From NCBI RefSeq assembly GCF_000003815.2, contig NC_049986.1:9597987-9642848 (forward strand): 44,862 bases of DNA, given 5' to 3'. Below are positions 35,701 through 44,016 of this stretch, one piece after another (positions within the stretch are counted from its first letter, which is position 1; each line of letters opens with the position of its first letter). The translations under genes were made by a program, and so were the position numbers. The notes under the pieces were generated by a model that was given only the letters and a program-made list of their open reading frames with translations, did not search any database and was not told the origin of the DNA. The DNA comes from Branchiostoma floridae (Eukaryota > Chordata > Leptocardii > Amphioxiformes > Branchiostomatidae).

Positions 35701-38700
35701 ACATGACCAGACATCTAGGCATGGTCTGGACATGGCATGATCTAGACATAGAATTACAAGTAAATGGAATATTATTTTATTGCTTAAGGCTTACGTCTCT
35801 CGGTTTGACTTTTCAATCTACTGAGCTACAACTATCATACCTCCATGAAAGAAGTAATGTTATATTATACATTGTATATATTTTTTTGTGTTTCTGTAGG
35901 CTTATCCGTACATGTGTTTACGCAAACGTTAACCATGTGCAGTGTATCTTACGAAGCTATGGTTGGTTGCGATGATATATTGTATGCGGATAAGTCTTTA
36001 GAAGAAAAAGTTCAAGGTAGATTTTGATCATTCTTGTGTCATTGCTTGGCTCTGTAGAAATTACAGAAGTATACACCCAGAAATTATATATCTCTGTCCT
36101 GTTGATATGCATCTAGATCTAAGTGACATCAGACAAGAGGCGAAATCGTACGGTTTAGAAGTAGTCAATGTCCCGGGAGACGGGAACTGCTTCTTCCGTG
36201 CGGTTGCTCACGACCCAAGTGTCAGGATGAACAGTGCGGAACTTCGCAAGGAAGCCGTCAAGCACATAACAAATGTAAGTCCTCAGCCCTACGTAACGCT
36301 AGTTAACCTATGTCCGTGTGGGTACCCTATATCCATTTGTGTTCCAACGCATGGTATTTAAGAATATTTAGGTACGGAAGGTGGTTTCAATTTGCAATAG
36401 TTTCAATAGATAGAAAATATAAAAGATATTGCATATTTGAAACCACCGTCAGTCAACTTGATATTCCTACACATCCTGTTTTAATCAAGAACAACGGATA
36501 TAAATTCCTCATTGGGTAGGTGAACTAGCGTTACGTGTTTGGAAATATTTGAGTGAACATTCTATGTAGAAAGTAAACTCAAATATACATAACCACTGTC
36601 AGGGTGAATGAAAAAGAAAGAAGTTTAAAGAAAATGATGCTTTTGATTACGAACCAGCTACCTTTACATTTAAGTACTACAAAGATTGCTATACTATCCC
36701 AGTCAAAGTCGGTGCACTGTACGGGTTGTTTATCTATTTTGTTCTATATCTAATAGTCCTAACATGTTTGTGCTGTGTCACTTTTTTTCCGCAGAACCAA
36801 TCTACCTTCCAGAGATTCCTTAGCAGTGATGACGGATATGAGGATTTTCAGCAGTATCTCAGTAGAATGGGTAAGGAGGGGACGTACGCGGATCATATCG
36901 CTATCCAGGCTACGGCAGACGTCTTGAAAATCCCCATCCACATCCTGAACGAGGACCGTCCTACCACGCTTATCAAACCGCAGCAAGGGTCAGACCGCAG
37001 TCCTATCTTTGTCGGATACTTACGTGACAGCAAGCACTATGTCGCCACGAGAACGCTCAAGAAAGTCAATGGTAAACTATCCTCTTATTCCCACTACTTT
37101 TACATGCCATATGCCAAGCAATGACCCTAGCGTACCGGTTTGTGATACGTCCTTGGCGTCAGCTAAACACATACTTTCCTCCCTGCTATTGGATGCAAAG
37201 TTGGCAGGCAATCCCGTTGTCTCTTGACATTTGGCGGCGACGTGATTGGCTAGTAGATTTTCCAATCACAGACACGTAATGAAAGGTTGGTGCTATACCA
37301 TTGCTGTTTTTGAAACGAGAGAATCTTCCACTTCTTTTATAATGCTGTGCAACATCAACTCACACATAGAAATATGATAATCTTTACCAGTATGTAGATA
37401 GTTCTTCATCTATTTCCTCTTGTGTGATAATGCATTTATTTTATCTAATATGTTCATTTTCATCAAAATGTCAAGCATTCGCTTATCATGTGCCATCTAT
37501 ATTATAGCCAGTAGCAACGCTACCTGGCTGTCCTAGAGTACGACTTTTCATGGATTTAGGAACAAATCTGCTCTTTGTCTTTACTGTTTGTTAGGTGGTA
37601 TGAGGAGGAAGTCTCGACGCTCAGCAAAGGTCTCTATGATGGTCCTACCGGGGCAGGAGGTATCCGAATGGCTGGCTACGGTGTTCAGCGGGGACGATTA
37701 TCTTAAGGTAGGTACTTGCTGGGGAAATTTGAAGTACAGATAGATACTACTGCGGTAAATAAAAATGGAATTACGCAGACGAATTCCACATGCCCTTCAA
37801 TTATACGGGAACACAGACATACGCGCAGATACAGAGAGAGGGAAAGAGGGAGATAGAGGGGGAGTGGTAAAGGCAGAGACATAATGCCTACATTACAGGT
37901 TCGCATCATTTATCGATCATTTTTATGTACGGATTTCTTTTTACCATGTTTATGACGTTATGATTGTAGAACAATAGGCTTGTGATTGAATGACATCATG
38001 CAGTACAGAAATTGAAGAGGTTATGAGCAGTCTTGTTTGAGGTACATGTACCTGACGTTTTTTATTACTCTTTTGCAGAATCTGTACGAGCCCAGTTTCA
38101 TCAATAACGGATATGACGACACGAGCTACATAGCGGAAATGACGTCAGAGGTGAGTGTGTAGTGTATATTGGTGAAAAGAAAAGAAAGTGACTTCTTCCC
38201 TGACTTCTTCTATCATACTTTCTGAGTCTTTGCAGCTTGTTTATGTGTTCCTATGGTTAATGTTATTTCATTTAATGTTATTTGTCTCCTTAGGACTTGG
38301 AGAAAATAGACATTAAAGATGACCTACACCGAGAACGTCTTCTGAGCCACATCAAGAAGTTAAAACCGCGCCGCTTCCGCAGTCGGATACCGGTAAGATA
38401 ATCTTAGAAGTTAATCGGTGTTAGTAAAACTCATTCTGAACCAAAGTAGCATTGTAATATCCAATAAGAAATGGAATTGCCCAAATTTTTGAATGACCAA
38501 CTCAAGTTTTTGTCGAGGAATGAGTAATACACTACATCTTTGACGACATTAAATTCTAAGGAAGACTAGTAAACAGAAAAGCAATAGTCGCAGATTCATT
38601 GCGTTAGAACTTCATTCTATCAATGGCATTTTGGCATTTGTTTCATTAAGGACGATCCTATATTTTTCATTTGCATCATTTCCCTCCATGCCTCTAACGC

Positions 38701-40020
38701 TATTGACCTTAAGGACCTAACGAGTTAATTATAATATTTTTGTTAACGAAGAGAACAGTTAATATACACATGCTTTAACTAATGTACATTGAACATGGGC
38801 TGACATCTTCGTCCAGACAATCATAACAACAACATCTTCCTGCAATCTACAGAACGACACAGCTGATTGGCTGACCAGAATTGGGCTACCAGAGTACATT
38901 GAAAAGTTCGAGAGAGACTTCAAAGGGAAACACGATCTGGCCCGGCTTAAATCCCATAACCTACAACGGCTGTTCGACAGACTCGGGATAAAGAAGAGAG
39001 GTGTGTTATTCTACTTCCATATCTGAGCCAAATTTCCTTTTAAGGTGTAGATAGTTCTTTTGGTTTGCCACAATCCTTAGCATCGCAATTTCTAGCAAAT
39101 TTTTGTCGTCTGTAGTCAAACTAATATTTTTATTGATGTCTCTGGATCCACGGTTTCCCTTAGAAATATCATGGTCATCTTTTGGAGGCAATATTTTTGT
39201 CTGCAATATTACTTGTCATATGTCATAGTCGCGTGCAGCGCGTGTCAGAAAATTAAAGGAATAGACATAAATGTAAAAGTTGAATGTTTTTATCTTATTA
39301 TTTTTCAGCTCACATTGACCGCCTGAAGAAGTCAATTGCCAGCATGAGGGAACCGACCGATGGTAACATATAACGCTAGTTCACCTTTATTCGTGGAGAA
39401 ACCTATATCCGTTGTTTTTGTACTTAGGTCATCAGTCGATGGACGTCCGGACGGTGGTTTGAAAATGCATTATCATTTTGCAAACGTTGCATTTTAAAAC
39501 CACTGTAGGTCAAATTGATATCCCTACGTAGTACGTACCCTGTTTATTTAGGTAATGGATATAGGTTACCCCGCGGAAAATAGTGAACTGGCGTTTTTGG
39601 TGTATATAAGACTGCTCTAAGGTTTTTAGAAGTCCTAAATAATTGACACTCTTGTATGCTATAGGGTCTTAATCTATTCTTATATAGCAAACGGCAAGAA
39701 TGTGCATGTTCACTAATTCATATACTCTTCGAAGAACAAAAGGCAATTTCTTTTAAACAAATATTTTGCAACGATAACTTTTCATTGCTATCTCGTATCA
39801 ATCACTTAACAGATAACTAAAAAATCAATATTTCTTAATTTTGAGTTAGTCATGTGCAATTTATAAGACTTCAAACCATTTTGTTGGTATTGTTGTATTC
39901 AGAGGAGAAACTGCATGAGGAAGTTAGGAGACTCATTGAAAAGAAACAAGTAAAAGACATGGCGCACGCTGAGCCACTCATGAAGAAACAACATGACATC
40001 TGGGAAGATCTGCGAGATTG
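17666..40020 (+). CDS. Chitin synthase with inserted F5/8C and OTU domains and two SAM domains (3' end not found)
   Basis: Likely a polytopic GT2 enzyme polymerising UDP-GlcNAc into chitin. Exons chained by GT-AG sites and phase: 17666-18550, 24389-25082 (runs into a gap), 25778-25930, 26327-26501, 27026-27174, 27509-27569, 28143-28282, 28767-28874, 29355-29520, 29950-30149, 30917-31084, 31391-31513, 32343-32475, 32959-33080, 33529-33679, [exon lost in gap], 34914-35004, 35496-35650, 35900-36016, 36117-36274, 36795-37071, 37595-37707, 38079-38150, 38294-38392, 38853-39000, 39309-39362, 39903-40020 (ends in phase 2). Family motifs seen: HVFICTTMFRE, KNKKRWSQIMYM, ATDADVKFTP (DAD 29985-29993), GSGPMYWLQLFDYAVGHW, GEDRWLCTL (EDRW 31058-31069), QRRRWGPSTVAN (31475-31489), and GTRE opening 34914 (the SWGTRE motif; its first half falls in the gap). 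The start ATG at 17666 has A at -3 and G at +4. About 1,610 codons are resolved. Weakest junctions: the 35496 acceptor and exon 35900-36016. It could be two genes if the OTU-SAM part is separate. Confidence 0.85.
18200..18412 (+). repeat. Four CFL repeats in the first exoplasmic loop of the chitin synthase
   Basis: Four in-frame units (18200-18247, 18248-18304, 18305-18358, 18359-18412; 16, 19, 18 and 18 codons), each starting V-x-CFL. The last two read VTCFLTDDFCRT and VTCFLDETSCRT and have two cysteines each; the first two have Phe where the second Cys would be. They sit between two hydrophobic segments at about residues 134-163 and 253-277. N-glycosylation sequons (NVS, NAT, NVT) in and just before the array suggest the loop faces outside or the ER lumen. 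The repeats are diverged at DNA level, so the duplications are not very recent. Confidence 0.85.
18590..18832. mobile_element. MITE, family with AACGCTAGTTCACC ends, copy 1
   Basis: The right end (TAAAGGTGAACCAGCGTTA, about 18814-18832) and the left inner end (CACCTTTATCCATAGGGTAA, from 18609) are inverted copies of one another and match the other three copies in this gene. No coding capacity. It begins about 40 bp after the donor of the first coding exon. Confidence 0.7.
19483..19640 (+). mobile_element. tRNA-derived SINE
   Basis: A tRNA-like head with A box (GAGTGGCTAA) and B box (GAGTTCGATTCC) is followed by a tail containing GTCCTTCGGAAAGGCCC and GACTTTTCTTACTCCACCC. That tail resembles conserved core domains of metazoan SINEs; I cannot say which. 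Not a functional tRNA gene: the acceptor arms do not pair cleanly. Confidence 0.65.
19981..20073. repeat. Snap-back MITE
   Basis: TAGCCTGGTATCCAGCCGT (19981) is mirrored by ACGGCTGGATACTAGGCTA (ending 20073); the inner parts (GAGTCTCTT / AAGAGACTC) also pair, leaving a loop of about a dozen bases. Non-coding fold-back element. Confidence 0.85.
20104..21204. mobile_element. 1.1-kb non-autonomous TIR element with C/G-rich subterminal repeats
   Basis: Left end CCGGTGTGACAGCGATTTCG (20104) and right end CGAGATCGCTGTCACACCGG (ending 21204) are inverted repeats with one mismatch. Inside each end the motif GATTTCGCCCCC / GGGGGCGAGATC is repeated several times next to long C or G runs. The interior is AT-rich with no open frame of note, so it depends on a transposase supplied elsewhere. 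I saw no certain target duplication. Confidence 0.8.
22219..22407. mobile_element. 189-bp MITE with GACCCCATTGCATG inverted ends
   Basis: GACCCCATTGCATG (22219-22232) is exactly complemented by CATGCAATGGGGTC (22394-22407), and the pairing continues imperfectly inward (GGGAG / CTCCC). Non-coding. Confidence 0.75.
23306..23337. other. Perfect 11-bp hairpin
   Basis: CCCCTGCCAAC (23306-23316) and GTTGGCAGGGG (23327-23337) are exact complements around a 10-nt loop. It lies inside the first intron of the chitin synthase. Function unknown; it may be part of an unrecognised repeat. Confidence 0.6.
24199..24307 (-). mobile_element. tRNA-derived SINE (minus strand), same family as 35149
   Basis: Read on the minus strand it has a B-box-like GAGTTCGATTCCCGGCCG, then GTACATGCTGCTT and CTTAGCACATAGCA, matching the element at 35149-35275. 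It is 80 bp upstream of the 24389 exon. The tRNA-like head is decayed. Confidence 0.75.
25083..25334. other. Assembly gap (252 N) hiding chitin synthase coding sequence
   Basis: Exon 24389 enters the gap in open frame. The next certain exon (25778) begins at LFWVPGYNAVFLDQ, so transmembrane-region residues normally found between these points are missing. Right after the gap AAAG/GTACGC (25354/25355) may be the donor ending this exon; frame cannot be assigned. Confidence 0.8.
27688..28038. mobile_element. MITE, AACGCTAGTTCACC family, copy 2 (interrupted)
   Basis: Left end TAACGCTAATTTACCTTTAT (27688) and right end AAAGGTGAACTAGCGTTA (ending about 28038) match the family. It is split by a 116-bp insertion at 27811-27926. 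It lies in the intron between exons 27509 and 28143. Confidence 0.8.
27811..27926 (+). mobile_element. Short retroposon with (ACGA)n tail nested in a MITE
   Basis: Flanked by a 10-bp direct repeat ACCCTTTTGT (27801-27810 and 27927-27936), a target-site duplication that defines both ends. It ends in ACGAACGAACGAACGA. It is probably the 3' end of a LINE or a SINE driven by one. Confidence 0.75.
28143..29520 (+). other. F5/8 type C (discoidin) domain cassette, three exons of the chitin synthase
   Basis: Exons 28143-28282, 28767-28874 and 29355-29520 encode about 135 residues that fit the F5/8C family: opening PLGMESGAIEDAQIT, middle DLGEELRVTGIVLQAGD followed by VTKIKV, closing VKIALLDWNG and CLRMELLGY. 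In the family this is a beta-sandwich that binds lipids, glycans or collagen outside the cell. Here it lies between KRWSQIMYMTYILDY and the DAD-containing exon, that is, inside the cytosolic catalytic domain. It is shorter than the usual about 150 residues, with one strand region apparently missing at the 28874/29355 junction. Both bounding introns are phase 1. The two cysteines that usually close the domain are replaced by Tyr. Domain call is firm; function here is unknown. Confidence 0.88.
30475..31930. repeat. Pair of related repeats in opposite orientation
   Basis: CTTTCCCTCCAACAGCAAAG (about 30497) followed by GATTGGCTATC is matched on the other strand near 31800-31880 (complement reads CTTTCCCTCCAGCAACAGCA). 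They lie in different chitin synthase introns. Family unknown; only the matched core of about 60 bp is certain, not the interval between. Confidence 0.5.
32754..32793. repeat. (CA)n microsatellite after a C tract
   Basis: About 20 CA units preceded by a C homopolymer near 32737. It lies in the intron 32476-32958. Confidence 0.95.
33886..34387. other. Assembly gap (502 N) hiding a chitin synthase exon
   Basis: Exon 33529-33679 ends in phase 1 and exon 34914 opens with GTRE in phase 1. In the family GTRE is preceded by SW and a run of transmembrane helices, which are not encoded on either side. At least one phase 1-1 exon is therefore most likely inside the gap. Confidence 0.75.
34388..34490. 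mobile_element. Short TIR element next to the gap
   Basis: GAAGAATTGTGGGTAAGTTGA after the gap is partly complementary to the CAACTTAGACATATTGTCCA...GCTTC segment near 34450-34480. The GGGAATTGTGGGTAATA motif also occurs at 25410 and 25993, so this is a repeated element. Left end may be cut by the gap. Confidence 0.5.
35149..35290 (+). mobile_element. tRNA-derived SINE
   Basis: Head with A box (TAGCCGAGTGGGC) and B box (GAGTTCGATCC), then CGGCCGAGTCATACC and a tail with GGTACATGCTGCTT and CTTAGCACTTAGCACT. The tail matches the minus-strand copy at 24199-24307. It lies in the intron between exons 34914 and 35496. Not a tRNA gene: the 3' half diverges from a tRNA acceptor stem. Confidence 0.8.
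35496..36016 (+). other. Acidic linker exons between membrane region and OTU domain
   Basis: Exon 35496-35650 encodes a charged stretch (DDKDDVTTPLLDTVDEEEED) in the frame demanded by the next exons. Its acceptor (TTTTCAAAAG) is weak, but the more obvious CACAG at 35506 would give an early stop. Exon 35900-36016 has a good acceptor (TTTCTGTAG), starts and ends in phase 1 and encodes 39 unremarkable residues; it could be optional or not an exon. Confidence 0.55.
36117..37071 (+). other. OTU-family cysteine protease cassette, two exons of the chitin synthase
   Basis: Exons 36117-36274 and 36795-37071 encode about 145 residues with all OTU landmarks: VPGDGNCFFRAVAHD holds the catalytic Asp (36179-36181) and Cys (36188-36190), GTYADHIAIQATADVLKIPI matches the family's middle helix-strand, and DSKHYVAT holds the catalytic His (37035-37037). 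OTU enzymes cleave ubiquitin or ubiquitin-like chains. The cassette starts in phase 1 (G/AT gives Asp) and ends in phase 1. Upstream are chitin synthase membrane helices and an acidic linker; downstream are SAM domains. An in-frame ATG at 36107 lies in the presumed intron, so an independent transcript beginning here is possible but less likely. Confidence 0.85.
36291..36537. mobile_element. MITE, AACGCTAGTTCACC family, copy 3
   Basis: ACGTAACGCTAGTTAACC at 36291 and GGTGAACTAGCGTTACGT ending at 36537 are inverted. An internal smaller inverted repeat (GGTGGTTTCAA / TTGAAACCACC) is shared with copy 4. It starts 17 bp after the donor of the first OTU exon. Confidence 0.85.
37595..38392 (+). other. 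First SAM domain of the chitin synthase, three exons
   Basis: Exons 37595-37707, 38079-38150 and 38294-38392 (phase 1 in, phase 0 out) encode VSEWLATVFSGDDYLKNL, FINNGYDD, EMTSEDLEKIDI and RERLLSHIKKLK, the five-helix pattern of a sterile alpha motif. SAM domains mediate protein-protein and self-association. The last exon ends in a basic stretch (KPRRFRSR). Confidence 0.75.
38853..39362 (+). other. Second SAM domain of the chitin synthase, two exons
   Basis: Exons 38853-39000 and 39309-39362 encode ADWLTRIGLPEYIEKFERDF, LARLKSHNLQRLFDRLGI and HIDRLKKSIASM, a clear SAM fold with the conserved WL...Y start and GI...R.LKKSI end. It follows the first SAM directly. SAM domains at the C-terminus of some animal chitin synthases are, as I recall, described in the literature. 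Confidence 0.85.
39369..39596. mobile_element. MITE, AACGCTAGTTCACC family, copy 4
   Basis: ATAACGCTAGTTCACCTTTA (39369) and the inverted right end TAGTGAACTGGCG (about 39581-39593). It has the same internal GGTGGTTTGAAAATG / CATTTTAAAACCAC inverted repeat as the family. It begins only about 6 bp after the exon end at 39362. Confidence 0.85.
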
Positions 40021-42019
40021 GTAAGTATATCCCCCCCCCCATCTACTCGGGCCATAAACGATTATTGTGTGTGTGTGGAGGCGTGGGGGGGGGGGGCGAT
40101 TAAGTTCTGGCCATCTAAGTCTATATTGATTTTTGAGTGGTAGTTAGGTCTTGGTGCGAGCAGAGACTGTAGTGATGGTTTGGACCTGTAGCGGATTTTT
40201 TTAAACTGTAGGAGCCAGTTTATAACTCTGTTGACTTAAGATGGCCCAGGGCATATGAGCACTACTTTCAAAGTCCTGTAGGAAAATTGTCATAACTCCG
40301 TCATAGAAGCTTGAAAATGCCTCAAATCTGGTGTATACGGAAAACACAACTACAGAAATGCAAACATTAGTCATTTATGAAGTTACATACTCTGAATTTT
40401 GAGATATCACAATTTATTATGATGTATAATTTTTCCAACAAAATGTAGTCTAGAAAACCATTCCCAACGCGCAAATTGCATGAAATTTTTTTAGTACATA
40501 CTGACATATGTTCCCTTTCAGAACTAGTGAGATTTATTGAGAAACATGTTCCTGCTCTGTGAAAAATATTGATTTTTTCACATTTAGGCATATAATTTTA
40601 GTGTACCTTTTTCTATAATCACCTTATAACTCAAAACAAAGACCATATACAATATATTCAACTACACCTGAGTGTAGAACAGGACATTTCCAACGATTCA
40701 ATTTCCTTTTCAATCATTTTAAGTCATTGCTACCGTTTTCTACAAAGGTTTGAAGTTTGTACCATCAATTTTTACCCTGTAAGCCATGTTTTAGTAAATC
40801 TGCCCATAACTCAACGTGACAGGTCGTAATTAGCACCTCCATGTGAAGGAATTAGCTGTAATTTGCACTTGTGCCATGACAAAAGAACCAAGGTTTATTG
40901 TTATGCATAGACTAGTCTGTTGGTATAAACAGTTGTTTTGTAGCAAGATTGTTATTATGCTCATAGAACGAGAAAAGTTTTAGTCAATGTTAGAGAATAA
41001 GTCTCTCTATTTACATTGAAGATGGATTCTCCAAGATGCACACCCAGAAAGCCGCACAAAATGTAAAAGTAGGGTTCAAGCGCCACCAACTGGGCCGGGC
41101 ATTTTGGCCCCGCAGCGCGGCTTCGAATCCCTGGTGTCAAGAGACTGTACTATTCGGCAAAAACTCAGCAAAATTCGCTCAAAACAAGTCCGAATTGGCC
41201 TCTGTTGCAGTCTTCGAACGGGGCTTGTTTTTATTGGGGATGGGGGGGGGGGGGGGGGGTCGCGTTGGTTCGCGATTTTCAACGTTTAGCTACGTTTTCA
41301 TGCGCCGGGAAAGGGGTTTTGCGTTTTGCCCAAGGAGCTTGGTTTGCCGAGGAAGGGAGTTTGCCGTGGCATAAGATAGCATCATTAGCTTGGGAAGGAA
41401 GGCGGAGGCTAATGAAACTCCTCACTAATACTATCTTATGCTACCGCAAGTTCTGCTTGAAGATAAGTTATATAGCTCAGATATTAACCCCCTTGCTCAA
41501 TACATTACAACCTCCTTGACTCAATACTGCCAAACTGGGGTATGAAATGACGCGATTTTGGTCCAACAATTTTTTTCGAACGCACCAGAATAGAACAGAG
41601 AGCCAAATTGTGTGGTAAAACATAATACGGGTTGCTATAGTTTGCATGAAATAGTGTATAAAACTGACCATGAGAACAACAAATCATTAGAGAATACTAT
41701 GCAATCTACAGCCATAATGATTCTGGCCTGTCGCCATGTTTGTTATCATTACTGATTAGAATGTTTGTTTAGGGCTATCAGAGTAAAATTGCCTATGATG
41801 AAAAGAATTTGAAATCCACCCAAATGCATGTACAGTATACTTCGATGTGTAAACTTTTGTAGAAAAACGTGAAAAAAAGTAACATTGGTCTCCTCCTTCT
41901 ATATTTCCCCCAAGACAATTGTACAAAAGATTGTGTTATTTGGAGGTTGGTCCAGGCAGACAACCATACATATGATCTAGGTCAACAAAGGAAAATAGCC
42001 ACACTAATTCAACTCGTAT
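40021..42019. other. Region after the last identified chitin synthase exon, no exon found
   Basis: Starts with the donor GTAAGT of exon 39903-40020, whose final codon is open (TG, phase 2). Contains C and G homopolymers, AT-rich sequence and a fold-back segment at 41361-41449. I see no convincing exon that continues the frame. Confidence 0.5.
41361..41449. repeat. Short fold-back element
   Basis: GCATAAGATAG (41369-41379) pairs with CTATCTTATGC (41431-41441), and CATTAGC pairs with GCTAATG inside it; outer TTGC / GCAA also pair. Non-coding. Confidence 0.7.
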
Positions 42020-42150
42020 NNNNNNNNNNNNNNNNNNNNNNNNNNNNNNNNNNNNNNNNNNNNNNNNNNNNNNNNNNNNNNNNNNNNNNNNNNNNNNNNN
42101 NNNNNNNNNNNNNNNNNNNNNNNNNNNNNNNNNNNNNNNNNNNNNNNNNN
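42020..42150. other. Assembly gap (131 N)
   Basis: Run of N in the region where further 3' exons of the chitin synthase could lie. Nothing can be said about its content. Confidence 0.95.
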
Positions 42151-43022
42151 AATATATAGGGTGTCTTCTATTAAATGTGTTTATGTTGTGCTGTGCTCTT
42201 TTGTAGTTTAATTGAAGCACTTCAAGTATGATGCATAAAATTTGTGATAGATGTTTATAGAGCAGCGGGAGTGGTTAAAACTTTCAGAAGCATGTCAAAT
42301 ACTTTAAACATCTATCTGAGTATGAGACTGTGATTTTTTTTTCCATCTTTTGTATGGGTTAGATTGTAGTTCTCCCTGGTTGTGAAGAAGACACTTTTTG
42401 TTTGTCGTTCACACCCGGACAGAGACAAAAGACCAGACTACACATACGCCGTGGCAAATGCAACTTTTACAATGGCTGCCATGCAGAAATTTAGGATTGA
42501 ACAAAGGAGCTTCCATGTTTGCTCAGCTGTGATTGACAAACTCAAAAGTGTCATATTTAAGTGTCAAATTTATAGTTAAAGAAAATGAATCAATAAGAAT
42601 AAAGAAATGACGATTAGAAAATAGATTGAAAGTTAATCCAAGCGCGTGCATTCCCATATCCCCATTCAGCGTTTCACAGATGTGTATTGTTTCTTGTTTT
42701 GCCGAAATCATTAGTGGCCATGAACCAGTATTCTGTATGTATAAACACACGACTGTCTTGTCCTTCCCTTTGCACTTCCTCAGATTTTAGAAATTGAGTG
42801 GAGCAATACCTCACCAGGACAGATTAGCGCCTGATTGGGATGCAAAGTGAAGGCGGGACACTGGGCGGCAATTATCACTCAAACTACTGCATATTTACAA
42901 GCTATGTGCTGGCACTTGGCTCATTTCAATATCCAAGTACCTAATAATCATATTTAAATGAGATATCTGGCAAGGCAGGCCTGGGCAATCTTAAGTGAAT
43001 GGAGAATTAGCTATAGTTTCAG
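42151..43022. other. Unannotated interval, possible last exon of the chitin synthase
   Basis: No recognisable domain. At 42783 the acceptor TTCCTCAG is followed by ATTTTAG; joined to the open TG of exon 39903-40020 it would give an immediate TGA stop, making the C-terminus ...DLRD. This is only a candidate; an exon beyond the window or in a gap is equally possible. Confidence 0.25.
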
Positions 43023-44016
43023 NNNNNNNNNNNNNNNNNNNNNNNNNNNNNNNNNNNNNNNNNNNNNNNNNNNNNNNNNNNNNNNNNNNNNNNNNNNNNN
43101 NNNNNNNNNNNNNNNNNNNNNNNNNNNNNNNNNNNNNNNNNNNNNNNNNNNNNNNNNNNNNNNNNNNNNNNNNNNNNNNNNNNNNNNNNNNNNNNNNNNN
43201 NNNNNNNNNNNNNNNNNNNNNNNNNNNNNNNNNNNNNNNNNNNNNNNNNNNNNNNNNNNNNNNNNNNNNNNNNNNNNNNNNNNNNNNNNNNNNNNNNNNN
43301 NNNNNNNNNNNNNNNNNNNNNNNNNNNNNNNNNNNNNNNNNNNNNNNNNNNNNNNNNNNNNNNNNNNNNNNNNNNNNNNNNNNNNNNNNNNNNNNNNNNN
43401 NNNNNNNNNNNNNNNNNNNNNNNNNNNNNNNNNNNNNNNNNNNNNNNNNNNNNNNNNNNNNNNNNNNNNNNNNNNNNNNNNNNNNNNNNNNNNNNNNNNN
43501 NNNNNNNNNNNNNNNNNNNNNNNNNNNNNNNNNNNNNNNNNNNNNNNNNNNNNNNNNNNNNNNNNNNNNNNNNNNNNNNNNNNNNNNNNNNNNNNNNNNN
43601 NNNNNNNNNNNNNNNNNNNNNNNNNNNNNNNNNNNNNNNNNNNNNNNNNNNNNNNNNNNNNNNNNNNNNNNNNNNNNNNNNNNNNNNNNNNNNNNNNNNN
43701 NNNNNNNNNNNNNNNNNNNNNNNNNNNNNNNNNNNNNNNNNNNNNNNNNNNNNNNNNNNNNNNNNNNNNNNNNNNNNNNNNNNNNNNNNNNNNNNNNNNN
43801 NNNNNNNNNNNNNNNNNNNNNNNNNNNNNNNNNNNNNNNNNNNNNNNNNNNNNNNNNNNNNNNNNNNNNNNNNNNNNNNNNNNNNNNNNNNNNNNNNNNN
43901 NNNNNNNNNNNNNNNNNNNNNNNNNNNNNNNNNNNNNNNNNNNNNNNNNNNNNNNNNNNNNNNNNNNNNNNNNNNNNNNNNNNNNNNNNNNNNNNNNNNN
44001 NNNNNNNNNNNNNNNN
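43023..44016. other. Assembly gap (994 N), probably within satellite
   Basis: The sequence immediately right of the gap is the 157-bp satellite and starts almost at a unit boundary, so the gap is likely a collapsed part of the same array. Confidence 0.7.

Noticed and set aside
36107-37120. OTU domain as an independent gene starting at the ATG at 36107
   Set aside because: The ATG lies 10 bases before the exon start, in sequence that reads as intron (ends CATCTAG), and the exon phase matches the upstream chitin synthase exons exactly. Not fully excluded, since exon 35496 has a weak acceptor.
37595-37707. Alternative frame giving WYEEEVSTLSKGLYDG
   Set aside because: The incoming phase from exon 36795-37071 is 1, which selects the frame containing EVSEWLATVFSGDDYLK, and this continues into the rest of the SAM domain.
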